From NCBI GenBank assembly GCA_030441535.1, contig JAUJFZ010000006.1, positions 62,001 to 126,000 of the forward strand: a DNA stretch of 64,000 bases. Reading direction: 5' to 3'. Positions within the stretch are counted from its first letter, which is position 1; each line of letters opens with the position of its first letter. The notes beneath the pieces were generated by a model. It had not been told where the DNA came from. It searched no databases and was given only the letters and a program-made list of their open reading frames with translations. Of the stretch, positions 1 through 8,288 are shown piece by piece. The stretch is from Betaproteobacteria bacterium LSUCC0117. Lineage in GTDB: Bacteria > Pseudomonadota > Gammaproteobacteria > Burkholderiales > Burkholderiaceae_C. Made by a program: the position numbers and the translations under genes.

Positions 1-758
1 TGGCCCAACTCCAGCGGAGTCAGCAAACCGTTCTCCGCCATCTCGTCCCAAGTTTGTCCAAAGCCAGCGGCACTGGCGACCCACGCGATGATTTGAAGAT
101 CGCGCAGACCACCGGGTGACTCTTTGCAGTTGGGCTCGAGCGCATAGGGCGTATTCTCAAACCGCTGGTGGCGTTGCTGCATCTCTAGCGTTTTCGCGGT
201 GAAGAAGGCATTTGCATCGAGGCCTGCCCGCACCTGCGCCATCAACTCCGGCAAGGTCGCCTTGGCACCGCAAATCCAGCGAGATTCAATCAATGCCGTT
301 TGAATCGTGACGTCACCCGCCGCCTCGGACACGCATTCAGCCACCTTGCGCACGCTTGAGCCAATCTCCAAACCGGCGTCCCAACACAATCCAATGAAAC
401 GCTCTAGCTGTGCGCGCAACAGGGGATCGTTTTCAGGGTCGGCAGACTCCGGCAAAAGCACCAGCACATCAACATCAGAGGCAGGAAACAATTCGCCGCG
501 ACCATAACCGCCCACGGCGACGAGGGTTAGCGCGCTGGGCATTTGTGCCATGCGCCATACCAAGCGCAACGTTTGATCGGTGTGTTTAGCGAGTTGGCGT
601 AAAACGCCTTTAACTCCCCGAGCCTGCAATGAAGGGCTCAAAAGGCTGTTTTGCAGCGCGACTTTACCGGCCCGATGCCCCTCACGCAGCGTCTGTATGT
701 CGGGCGGGATAGCGCCCACGGGTGCCTGGCCAGCGACCGTTTCAGGTGCGAGTTGCAT
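1..758 (-). CDS. glnD: [Protein-PII] uridylyltransferase GlnD, N-terminal part (cut by window edge)
   Basis: GlnD adds and removes UMP on the PII nitrogen-signalling protein according to glutamine level. Reading the minus strand from the ATG at 756-758 gives an open frame of 252 codons that runs off the left edge of the window, so only the N-terminal part is present. Residues 83-90 read GGYGRGEL, followed by a D-V-D triplet (Asp95 and Asp97), the metal-binding motif of the nucleotidyltransferase domain. A later stretch with KESPGGLRDLQ is also typical of the family. The HD hydrolase and ACT domains would lie outside the window. Its start lies inside the 3' end of map (17-base overlap), which indicates cotranscription and probably translational coupling; map-glnD adjacency is usual in Burkholderiales. 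Confidence 0.95.
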   Translation of the reverse strand, partial: MQLAPETVAGQAPVGAIPPDIQTLREGHRAGKVALQNSLLSPSLQARGVKGVLRQLAKHTDQTLRLVWRMAQMPSALTLVAVGGYGRGELFPASDVDVLVLLPESADPENDPLLRAQLERFIGLCWDAGLEIGSSVRKVAECVSEAAGDVTIQTALIESRWICGAKATLPELMAQVRAGLDANAFFTAKTLEMQQRHQRFENTPYALEPNCKESPGGLRDLQIIAWVASAAGFGQTWDEMAENGLLTPLELG

Positions 759-1554
759 GAACAAAATCGGGTGGCGGTGGGCTACCGGCCGACAACGTGA
801 GTACCTCATAGCCGGTGGAGGTCACCAAAATGGTGTGCTCCCATTGCGCGGACAACGACCGGTCTTTGGTCACGATGGTCCACCCGTCGTTCATCTCTTT
901 GATGTCACGCTTACCGGCGTTAATCATGGGCTCAATGGTGAAGGTCATGCCTTCAACCAAGGTCTCGCCGGTACCCGGCGTTCCGTAGTGCAGGATTTGA
1001 GGGTCCTCGTGGAACCCACGACCGATACCATGGCCACAAAATTCACGTACGACGCTGAACCCGTGGCCTTGGGCGAAGGTTTGAATGGCATGGCCGATGT
1101 CACCCAGTCGAACGCCAGGCTTGACCATGACGATGCCTTTCCACATGGCGTCATAGGTGATGCTGCACAGGCGCTTGGCCGCAATCGAGCCCCCACCAAC
1201 GACGAACATGCGACTGGTATCACCATGCCAACCATCCTTGATCACCGTGATATCGATATTGATGATGTCACCTTTTTTCAGCGCCTTATCATTCGGAATG
1301 CCGTGGCAGATCGTGTGATTAACTGAGGTGCAAATCGATTTTGGGTAGGGGGTGTAGCCGCCTGGTGCGTAGTTAAGCGGTGCGGGAATCGCTTGTTGCA
1401 CATCAACGATGTAATCGTGCGCGAGCTTATCCAAAGCTTCGGTCGTCACGCCCGCCTTCACATGGGGGGTGAGGTAGTCGAGCACCTCGGACGCGAGGCG
1501 ACCAGCGACCCGCATACCAGCGGCGTCGGCTTCTGTTTTGTAGGTAATGGGCAT
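742..1554 (-). CDS. map: Methionine aminopeptidase, type I
   Basis: Removes the initiator methionine from new proteins whose second residue is small; cytosolic dinuclear metalloprotease. At 270 aa it has the usual type I length. The metal ligands of the pita-bread fold are all visible: Asp101, Asp112, His175, Glu208 and Glu239, plus the substrate-contacting His83 in the segment around SVNHTICHG. The C-terminal 15 or so residues are a Pro-rich extension after the conserved core. The gene is divergent from purL across a 96-base gap and overlaps glnD downstream by 17 bases. All catalytic residues are present, so an active enzyme is expected. Confidence 0.97.
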   Translation of the reverse strand: MPITYKTEADAAGMRVAGRLASEVLDYLTPHVKAGVTTEALDKLAHDYIVDVQQAIPAPLNYAPGGYTPYPKSICTSVNHTICHGIPNDKALKKGDIINIDITVIKDGWHGDTSRMFVVGGGSIAAKRLCSITYDAMWKGIVMVKPGVRLGDIGHAIQTFAQGHGFSVVREFCGHGIGRGFHEDPQILHYGTPGTGETLVEGMTFTIEPMINAGKRDIKEMNDGWTIVTKDRSLSAQWEHTILVTSTGYEVLTLSAGSPPPPDFVHATRT

Positions 1555-1592
1555 GCCCCAATTATCGCATTGCGCTGACGGCTGTACGAGGG

Positions 1593-1604
1593 GCTGTATA
1601 CAGC
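1593..1604. promoter_or_regulatory. Perfect 12-bp palindrome between map and purL (possible operator)
   Basis: The sequence GCTGTATACAGC is a perfect inverted repeat in the short divergent region between map and purL, preceded about ten bases earlier by another GCTGTA half-site. Its position between two divergent start codons suits an operator. It does not match the E. coli PurR box, and its spacing is too short for a LexA box. The regulator is unknown. Confidence 0.3.
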
Positions 1605-1650
1605 GTTTAGCGATGCGGGTTCCCCCACTAAAATAACGGTTTTTGGCGCT

Positions 1651-4600
1651 TTGGCACCACCACCCGAGACCACCGTGACTCCTTCAACGCCTCCGATCCT
1701 GCACTTTTTCCCTGGCGCTGCGGCCCTAAGCCCCTTCAAACAAAAGCAACTGCTGGCTCAAATCCAAGCCATCGTCCCAACCGTTACCGAACTAGCGGCG
1801 CAAGCGGTGCATGTGGCGGTCTTTGCCTCCGAACCGAACCCAGCGCAACGCGCCGCACTCGCGGCGCTCTTGGAACCCGCACACGGCGTCGTCATTGACC
1901 TCAAAGCACCTGCCCACGGATGGGGATGGTGGGTCACACCCCGTGTAGGCACGGTATCCGCTTGGGCTTCGAAGGCCACCAACATTGCCCACAATTGCGG
2001 CATTCAAGTCACCCGGGTGGAACGCGTCACGCAATGGCAAATTAGCTTCAAAAAGAAAATCAACCTCAGCGCCGAACAGCAAGCCGCGATACTGGCGCTC
2101 GTGCACGACCGCATGACGGAATCAGTGCTGTTTGATCAAACGGATATCGCACAGTTGGCCGTTGCGCAAGCGGCGCCGCCGATGGTACGGATTGATTTGC
2201 TTGCGGGCGGACTTGATGCGCTGGCGGTAGCGAACCAGCAGTTCGGCTTGGCCCTGGCCGCTGAGGAAATGACCTATCTGGTGGATGCCTTCAAAGCACT
2301 TGGACGCAACCCAACCGATGTTGAGCTGATGATGTTTGCCCAAGCCAACAGCGAACATTGCAGACACAAAATTTTTAACTCTCGCTTCGTCATTGATGGC
2401 GAGTCACAGGCCGAGAGCCTGTTTGGCATGATTCGCAACACCCATCGTTTGCAGCCTGCACACACGGTGGTCGCGTATGCCGACAACGCGGCGGTGATGA
2501 CGGGGCACACCGTGCAAGCGTTCGCGCCTGCTGATCCAACCCAACCCAGCACCTATGCCGCCAAGGCCGCGCTGCGGCACGTGTTGATGAAGGTGGAGAC
2601 CCACAACCATCCCACGGCGATCAGCCCTTTTGAGGGTGCGGCGACGGGGGCAGGCGGCGAAATCCGGGATGAGGGCGCAACCGGCCGCGGCTCTGCGCCC
2701 AAAGCGGGACTGACGGGTTTCACAGTGTCTAGTTTGCACTGGCCTAAAGACGCGCAAGCGATCGTGGGGCCATCAGTCGATGCCTTGCCCACGGGGCCCA
2801 CGCACATGGCAAGCCCGCTAGAGATCATGCGGGATGGCCCACTCGGTGGCGCTGCCTTTAACAATGAATTTGGGCGCCCCAATCTAACCGGCTACTTTCG
2901 CAGCTTTGAGCAAGTGATCGACTCCGATGTTGATCGCGTCCACTGGGGCTACCACAAACCCATCATGATCGCGGGTGGTCTGGGCGTCATCGACGACGCC
3001 CTCACGCACAAAATCGCTTTTCCCGCTGGCACGCTGCTGGTGCAGCTGGGTGGTCCGGGCATGCGCATTGGTATGGGTGGTGGCGCAGCCAGCTCATTAG
3101 CCAGCGGCTCGAATGCGGCAGACCTTGACTTCGACTCCGTTCAACGCGGGAACCCCGAGATAGAACGCCGCGCGCAGGAAGTCATCAACCACTGCTGGCG
3201 TTTGGGCGAAGCCAATCCTATTTTGGCCATCCATGATGTCGGCGCTGGCGGCTTGTCGAACGCGTTTCCAGAGCTCACCAATGATGCGGGGCGGGGTGCC
3301 TTTTTTGATCTCTCGGCAATTCCGCTAGAGGCGTCAGGCTTGGCGCCCAAAGAGATCTGGTGTAACGAGAGCCAAGAGCGCTACGTGTTGGCCGTCTCCG
3401 CTGATGCCTGGTCGCAGTTGGCGGCGTTGGCAGCGCGCGAGCGCTGTCCCATCAGCGTGGTAGGGGTCGCTACCGAAGCCCCGCAACTGATCGTCGCTGA
3501 CGAACGCCTGCCGACCGCCACAGCCGCACCGAAGCCGACCGCTGGCGACAACCGCCCCGTGGATATGCCCATGGGCGTGTTGCTGGGTAAGATGCGGCCC
3601 CTAACGCGGGACGTCCAGCGCATCCACAGGCACTACAAGGCACTGGACCTCGATGGGGTGTCCCTCACGCAGGTGGTCACCGATGTATTGCGCAGTCCGA
3701 CTGTCGCCTCTAAACGTTTTTTAGTCACCATTGGTGACCGAGCCGTAGGCGGCTTAACGCACCGTGATCAGATGGTGGGTCCATGGCAAGTGCCGGTGGC
3801 TGACTGTGCCGTCACGTTGGCGGACTATGTGGGGTTTGCAGGCGAGGGCATGGCAATGGGCGAACGTTCGCCATTGGCCGTTTTCAACGCGGCAGCGTCG
3901 GGGCGCATGGCCATCGCGGAAAGTCTGACCAACCTGTTGGCAGCGCCTTTCACGCTCGAAAAAGTCAAGCTATCGGCGAATTGGATGGCCGCCTGCGGTG
4001 AAGCGGGCGAAGACGCGGCGTTGTATGAGACCGTCAAGGCCGTGGGCATGGAGCTGTGTCCTGCACTCGGTGTATCGATCCCCGTGGGCAAGGACAGCTT
4101 GTCGATGCGCACGCAGTGGAAAACCGAGGCGGGATCGCAAAAGGTGGTTTCGCCCGTCAGTCTGGTGGCCACCGCGTTTGTGAGTCTGGACGATGTGCGT
4201 GGCACCCTGACGCCGCAGCTGGATGGAAAGGCGCCAGACACGACACTGATTTTGGTTGATTTGGGGCGAGGCAAGATGCGCATGGCGGGCAGCCAGTTAG
4301 CGCAGCAACTTAACCAGACTGACGTCCAGACGCCCGACTTAGACGACCCCAAGGATTTGGTTGCATTGATCGATGCCATCAACGAACTTCGCAGCGCTGG
4401 CATGCTGTTGGCCTACCACGACCGCAGTGATGGCGGCCTGATGGCGACCGTTTGCGAAATGGCGTTTGCTGGCCACGTCGGCGTCGCACTGAACGTTGAC
4501 ATGCTTTTGCTTGAGGGCGACGGGATCAGTGACAGCCGAATGGACGTTGGCGACAGCAAAAACTGGGCGTCTCAGGTTGACGCACGGCGCCAAGAGCGGA

Positions 4601-5754
4601 CGCTGAAAGCGCTTTTCAACGAAGAATTGGGTGCTGTTATTCAAGTGCAAACAGCGCAGCGTGACGAGACATTGGCCACCCTGCGGCGCCATGGATTGGG
4701 CGCTTGCAGCCATGTGATCGGTAAGACCCGTCCTGACTCTTCGACCATGCCGACAGGCAAAGGACGTATCCAGGTGTGGCGGGACACGCAGTCTATTTTT
4801 GATGCTGCGCTGGCCGACTTGCACGCCGTGTGGGACAGTGTTGGCTGGCAAATGTGCCGTCTGCGTGACAACCCCGAATGCGCCGATCAGGAGCACGCCC
4901 ATCTCAGCAATCCCGACGATCCGGGAATGCAGTGGCATGTGCCATTCGCGGTGACGCCGTTTATCGGGAACGCTAAAAGCGCAGCAACCGCGCGACCCCG
5001 CGTGGCTGTGCTCAGAGAGCAGGGCGTGAACTCTCACGTCGAAATGGCTGCCAGTGTTGACTTGGGCGGATTTGAAGCCGTCGACGTCCATATGAGTGAC
5101 CTGCAGGCCGGCCGCGCTAATTTGGCAGACTTCAACGGTCTGGTGGCCTGCGGTGGCTTCAGTTACGGCGACACGCTCGGTGCGGGCATTGGATGGGCCC
5201 GAAGCATCTTGTTCAACGACGAGCTGTTGAGACAATTTGAGACGTTTTTTGCCCGCAGTGACAGCTTTGGTCTGGGCATTTGTAACGGTTGCCAAATGTT
5301 TGCGGAGCTGGCGCCGATTATCCCTGGCGCCCAAGCCTGGCCGCGGTTCACGACCAATCAGAGCCAGCGTTTTGAAGCTCGCCTGAGTTTGGTTGAGGTT
5401 ACAGAATCGCCGAGCATTTTCCTCCAGGGTATGGCCGGCGCGCGCCTCCCGATCGCGGTCGCACACGGCGAAGGTTTTGCCAATTTCAGTCAACGCGGTG
5501 ATGCCACGTCGGTATTGACTGCATTGCGCTTTATCGACAACGCCGGCCAACCCACCACGCAATACCCTGCCAACCCCAACGGCAGTGCCAATGGGTTGAC
5601 GGGCGTGACAACACCAGATGGCCGTTTCACCGCCTTGATGCCACATCCTGAACGCGTCTTCCGTAATATCCAAATGAGTTGGATGGGCGGCGACATCAAC
5701 GCGGCAAGTCCTTGGTCGCAGTTGTGGCATAACGCTAGGCAGTGGGTGGGCTGA
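1651..5754 (+). CDS. purL: Phosphoribosylformylglycinamidine synthase (FGAM synthase), large single-chain form
   Basis: Catalyses the ATP- and glutamine-dependent conversion of FGAR to FGAM, the fourth step of de novo purine synthesis. At about 1,360 aa it is the large proteobacterial form: N-terminal PurS-like region, two AIRS-related halves with the substrate segment around residues 310-350 (KVETHNHPTAISP), and a C-terminal glutamine amidotransferase domain. That last domain has the nucleophile Cys1211 in GICNGCQM and the His1332/Glu1334 pair in MPHPERVF. No in-frame ATG lies near the conserved N-terminus. The open frame begins at a TTG (1651), and a GTG at 1675 gives a protein starting just before the conserved ILHFFPG stretch; neither has a clear ribosome binding site. 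Stand-alone gene, divergent from map. Confidence 0.97.
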   Translation: MAPPPETTVTPSTPPILHFFPGAAALSPFKQKQLLAQIQAIVPTVTELAAQAVHVAVFASEPNPAQRAALAALLEPAHGVVIDLKAPAHGWGWWVTPRVGTVSAWASKATNIAHNCGIQVTRVERVTQWQISFKKKINLSAEQQAAILALVHDRMTESVLFDQTDIAQLAVAQAAPPMVRIDLLAGGLDALAVANQQFGLALAAEEMTYLVDAFKALGRNPTDVELMMFAQANSEHCRHKIFNSRFVIDGESQAESLFGMIRNTHRLQPAHTVVAYADNAAVMTGHTVQAFAPADPTQPSTYAAKAALRHVLMKVETHNHPTAISPFEGAATGAGGEIRDEGATGRGSAPKAGLTGFTVSSLHWPKDAQAIVGPSVDALPTGPTHMASPLEIMRDGPLGGAAFNNEFGRPNLTGYFRSFEQVIDSDVDRVHWGYHKPIMIAGGLGVIDDALTHKIAFPAGTLLVQLGGPGMRIGMGGGAASSLASGSNAADLDFDSVQRGNPEIERRAQEVINHCWRLGEANPILAIHDVGAGGLSNAFPELTNDAGRGAFFDLSAIPLEASGLAPKEIWCNESQERYVLAVSADAWSQLAALAARERCPISVVGVATEAPQLIVADERLPTATAAPKPTAGDNRPVDMPMGVLLGKMRPLTRDVQRIHRHYKALDLDGVSLTQVVTDVLRSPTVASKRFLVTIGDRAVGGLTHRDQMVGPWQVPVADCAVTLADYVGFAGEGMAMGERSPLAVFNAAASGRMAIAESLTNLLAAPFTLEKVKLSANWMAACGEAGEDAALYETVKAVGMELCPALGVSIPVGKDSLSMRTQWKTEAGSQKVVSPVSLVATAFVSLDDVRGTLTPQLDGKAPDTTLILVDLGRGKMRMAGSQLAQQLNQTDVQTPDLDDPKDLVALIDAINELRSAGMLLAYHDRSDGGLMATVCEMAFAGHVGVALNVDMLLLEGDGISDSRMDVGDSKNWASQVDARRQERTLKALFNEELGAVIQVQTAQRDETLATLRRHGLGACSHVIGKTRPDSSTMPTGKGRIQVWRDTQSIFDAALADLHAVWDSVGWQMCRLRDNPECADQEHAHLSNPDDPGMQWHVPFAVTPFIGNAKSAATARPRVAVLREQGVNSHVEMAASVDLGGFEAVDVHMSDLQAGRANLADFNGLVACGGFSYGDTLGAGIGWARSILFNDELLRQFETFFARSDSFGLGICNGCQMFAELAPIIPGAQAWPRFTTNQSQRFEARLSLVEVTESPSIFLQGMAGARLPIAVAHGEGFANFSQRGDATSVLTALRFIDNAGQPTTQYPANPNGSANGLTGVTTPDGRFTALMPHPERVFRNIQMSWMGGDINAASPWSQLWHNARQWVG

Positions 5755-5762
5755 TCGCTGTT

Positions 5763-5779
5763 GGGGCGCCCCCCTTTTT
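5763..5779 (+). terminator. Possible intrinsic terminator after purL
   Basis: A G4-CG-C4 palindrome is followed by CC and a run of five T, eight bases after the purL stop codon. The hairpin must open at its centre to form a loop, so the stem is short; assignment is tentative. Confidence 0.3.
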
Positions 5780-5803
5780 CGGCTCTTCAAAATCAGGAAA
5801 ACC

Positions 5804-6559
5804 ATGAGCGATATCACGCAAACATCACCCGTCTATGTGTTGGTCCACGGTGCATGGCACGGGGCTTGGTGCTGGTCCAGAACCATTCCCGCGCTGACAG
5901 CGATGGGGGTGTCGGCGCATGCCATCAACCTCACTGGCGTCGGTGAGCGCGCCCACCTGCTGAGTGCACAAATCAACCTATCAACGCATGCAGCCGATGT
6001 GATCGAAACCATCCGCAGCCACGAATGGTCGTCTGTTGTGCTGGTGGGTCACAGCTACGGCGGCATGGTCATCACGCAAGCCGCGCAGCGCTTGATGAAG
6101 GAGCTGCCCGGCGTACTGCAGCGTTTGGTGTACATCGACGCCCACGTACCCATGGACGGCGAGAGTTGGGGCTTGGTGCAATCTGAGGAGACTCGCCAGT
6201 TGCGTTTGGCAGAGGGCGCCCGTAACGGCGGGGTGTATCTGTCACAACCCGATGCAAGCAAATTTGGCTTAGAGGGCGACGAGCGTGATTGGGTCAATCG
6301 GCGCCAAACACCCCAGCCTTTCGGTGTTTACGTCGACCCGGTGCGTGTTGACAACGCCGCGCTCGACCGCTGTCACCGAACGTATATCAACTGCACCGGC
6401 AACGTGCTGTCGGGCCTTGAAATCAGCCGCTCGCGCGTGAAAGGCAACCCGCTTTGGCGTTACATGGAGATGGCAACGGGTCATGACCCCATGGTCAGTC
6501 ACCCGGAGGCGCTGGCGGACTGTTTAGTCCGCAGCGCGGAGATCGCACCGCAGGGCTGA
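5804..6559 (+). CDS. Alpha/beta hydrolase (methylesterase/hydroxynitrile-lyase-like)
   Basis: A 251-aa cytosolic alpha/beta hydrolase with the oxyanion region HGAWHGAWCW (residues 15-24), the nucleophile elbow GHSYGG with Ser84, and the likely catalytic His227 in ATGHDPM close to the C-terminus. This pattern resembles the small esterases related to plant methylesterases and salicylate-binding esterase. The substrate cannot be told from sequence. No signal peptide. A purine-rich AGGAAA precedes the ATG. It lies between purL and a convergent isomerase gene, with no functional link evident. Confidence 0.85.
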   Translation: MSDITQTSPVYVLVHGAWHGAWCWSRTIPALTAMGVSAHAINLTGVGERAHLLSAQINLSTHAADVIETIRSHEWSSVVLVGHSYGGMVITQAAQRLMKELPGVLQRLVYIDAHVPMDGESWGLVQSEETRQLRLAEGARNGGVYLSQPDASKFGLEGDERDWVNRRQTPQPFGVYVDPVRVDNAALDRCHRTYINCTGNVLSGLEISRSRVKGNPLWRYMEMATGHDPMVSHPEALADCLVRSAEIAPQG

Positions 6560-6567
6560 AGCCCTGC
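6550..6567 (+). terminator. GC-rich hairpin at the end of the hydrolase gene
   Basis: GCAGGGC-TGAA-GCCCTGC forms a seven-pair stem with a four-base loop that contains the hydrolase stop codon. It sits between two convergent genes. Only a weak U-tract follows, so a terminator role is plausible but not firm. Confidence 0.35.
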
Positions 6568-6572
6568 CGTGT

Positions 6573-7376
6573 TTATTGAACCTTGGCTTTCTTCAACAAG
6601 TCGTCTTGTGCCTGTGTCAGCGCGTTCTCACGCAACTGCTTGGCAATAGCGTCCTTGACTTCCGCAAGCGGTGGCAATTCACGCTTGCGCTTGTCGGTCA
6701 ACCGGATGATGTGCCATCCAAACTGGCTTTCGACTGGGGCTGCTGTCGTTTGTCCCACTTCCAAAGCGACCATGGCTTTTGAAAACTCTGGCACATAGCT
6801 ATTAGCGGCGGCAAAATTCAAGTCCCCGCCCTGGGCACCCGAGCCAGGATCTTTGGAGTGCTGCTTCGCGAACGCCGCAAAGTCAGCACCGGCTGCCAGC
6901 TTGGCAGTCAGGTCTTTGGCCTCGGCCTCAGTCGCCACCAGAATGTGGCTCGCGCGGTACTCGGTTGCTTCTGGGCTGTTGGCAATGCGATCGTATTCGG
7001 CCTTGATGGCGGCATCGTCGACAGGGGCCTTCGCTTCAATGTCTGCGAATAAGGCCCGAATCAGAATACTTTGACGAGCCATCTCCATTTGATCTGCGTA
7101 GGTTTGGGTTTTGTTCAGACCTCTCGCGGTGGCTGCTTGAATCAAAATTTCACGGTTGATGATTTCTTGTTTGATCTGTGCGCGCACGTTGTCATCAATC
7201 GCTTGTCCGGTCGCCGCGAGCTGACGCTCCATCGCGGCGGCGCGGCTCGTTGGAACCGGTTTGCCATTCACGATGGCCAAATTTTGTGCCGCTGCGGGGA
7301 GGGCGACCAGTCCGGTCAAGGCGACCGCGCAAACAGCAATCGCTGACTTTGCTTGCTTTGAGAATGCTTGCTTCAT
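6573..7376 (-). CDS. Periplasmic parvulin-type peptidyl-prolyl isomerase
   Basis: A foldase that isomerises prolyl bonds and assists folding of exported proteins. From the ATG at 7374-7376 the protein is 267 aa, beginning with a typical Sec signal peptide: basic MKQAFSKQAKS, then a hydrophobic core ending PAAAQN. A longer open frame upstream would bury this signal and was not chosen. A SurA/PrsA-like N-terminal helical region precedes one parvulin domain (residues about 135-240) with YRASHILV, GGDLNF and the terminal GWHIIRL motif. It leads a minus-strand group with the BolA-like gene and yciB upstream, a common Burkholderiales arrangement. Confidence 0.9.
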   Translation of the reverse strand: MKQAFSKQAKSAIAVCAVALTGLVALPAAAQNLAIVNGKPVPTSRAAAMERQLAATGQAIDDNVRAQIKQEIINREILIQAATARGLNKTQTYADQMEMARQSILIRALFADIEAKAPVDDAAIKAEYDRIANSPEATEYRASHILVATEAEAKDLTAKLAAGADFAAFAKQHSKDPGSGAQGGDLNFAAANSYVPEFSKAMVALEVGQTTAAPVESQFGWHIIRLTDKRKRELPPLAEVKDAIAKQLRENALTQAQDDLLKKAKVQ

Positions 7377-7413
7377 AGGGATTGAAAAGGTTAGGGAGGA
7401 AAGGGTGATGCGC

Positions 7414-7698
7414 TTAGGGCGCGGGCAAAATTTCGATGGCAAGCGCGTGCAGGCCAATCGCCATCAGCGGTTGCACGGCATCATACACAAGCCGGTGCTG
7501 CGCAACCCGGCTTCGGTTTTGAAACTGAGGGGAGGCGATGCGGACCCGGAAGTGGGTACCTGTACCAAGACCATTGGAGCCTGCATGCCCAATGTGGTCG
7601 GCACTTTCGTCGATCACTTCAAGTTCGGAAGGGTGCAATGCCGCACGCAACAAACGATCGATCGTGGCTGCGTCTGAGTTGAGGTCTGATGTGCTCAC
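7414..7698 (-). CDS. BolA family protein
   Basis: A 94-aa BolA-like protein. Family members bind monothiol glutaredoxins and share a [2Fe-2S] cluster, and are linked to iron-sulfur trafficking and stress morphology. The fold-defining stretch THFRVRIASPQF and the conserved QHRLVYDAV helix followed by HALAIEI at the C-terminus are visible. The start codon overlaps the end of yciB by four bases, so the two are translationally coupled. Paralogue type (BolA versus IbaG) cannot be decided from this sequence alone. Confidence 0.88.
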   Translation of the reverse strand: MSTSDLNSDAATIDRLLRAALHPSELEVIDESADHIGHAGSNGLGTGTHFRVRIASPQFQNRSRVAQHRLVYDAVQPLMAIGLHALAIEILPAP

Positions 7699-8255
7699 GA
7701 CTGGTCCTCGTTGGCGGCGTGGCCGGGTCCATCGCCTTTAAGGTACTTGGCCAAATAGAAGCCCTGACCGACGATGAACACCACCGGAAACGCATAACCC
7801 CAAATCTTGAAATCAACCCATTGATCCAAGGTGTAGAAGACCGCAACGAAGGCGTTCAAGGCGCCCATGGCGAGGAAATACACGGCCCAAATGACACATA
7901 AACGCTGCCAAACCAAAGCAGGTAATTTGAGTTGCGCGCCGAGCATCATGTGCAATAAATTCCGCTTGGCCCCCCACAAGGCGCCCAATAAAACCAAAGC
8001 CAGTGCGGTGTACAAGACGGTCGGCTTCCATTGAATGAAGCGTTCATCATGCAGACTGAGGGTTAGCGCACCAAAAATCAGGATCAAGGCAAGTGTGGCC
8101 TTCTGAACCGCCGCGACGCGCCGCTCGATCGCATACAGCAAACCGGTTTGCAGCAAGGTCGCGGCCATGAGGACACCGGTTGCCGCGTAAATGTCTGCCA
8201 TGCGGTACGCCACCACGAACAGGGCAATAGGGAAAAAGTCAATTAAAATTCGCAT
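7695..8255 (-). CDS. yciB: Inner-membrane septation protein A (YciB/IspZ family)
   Basis: A polytopic inner-membrane protein of about 186 aa that helps maintain envelope and septum integrity. The family start MRILIDFFPIALF matches the ATG at 8253-8255 (a further in-frame ATG lies three codons upstream). About five hydrophobic segments follow, with the conserved FIQWKPT stretch and the DFKIWGY motif near the end. It overlaps the BolA-like gene by four bases and lies upstream of it and the parvulin gene in the same operon. Confidence 0.93.
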   Translation of the reverse strand: MRILIDFFPIALFVVAYRMADIYAATGVLMAATLLQTGLLYAIERRVAAVQKATLALILIFGALTLSLHDERFIQWKPTVLYTALALVLLGALWGAKRNLLHMMLGAQLKLPALVWQRLCVIWAVYFLAMGALNAFVAVFYTLDQWVDFKIWGYAFPVVFIVGQGFYLAKYLKGDGPGHAANEDQS

Positions 8256-8288
8256 AGCGGGCATTATCGCCGTTTGGGAACGGTCAAT

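Noticed and set aside
580..1326. A 248-codon + strand frame across glnD and map
   Set aside because: Shadow of two well-supported minus-strand genes; composition is unlike a real protein.
4339..5817. A 492-codon open frame on the minus strand opposite purL
   Set aside because: It is the antisense shadow of a high-G+C coding region; the + strand product is unmistakably PurL and the minus product has no recognisable domain.
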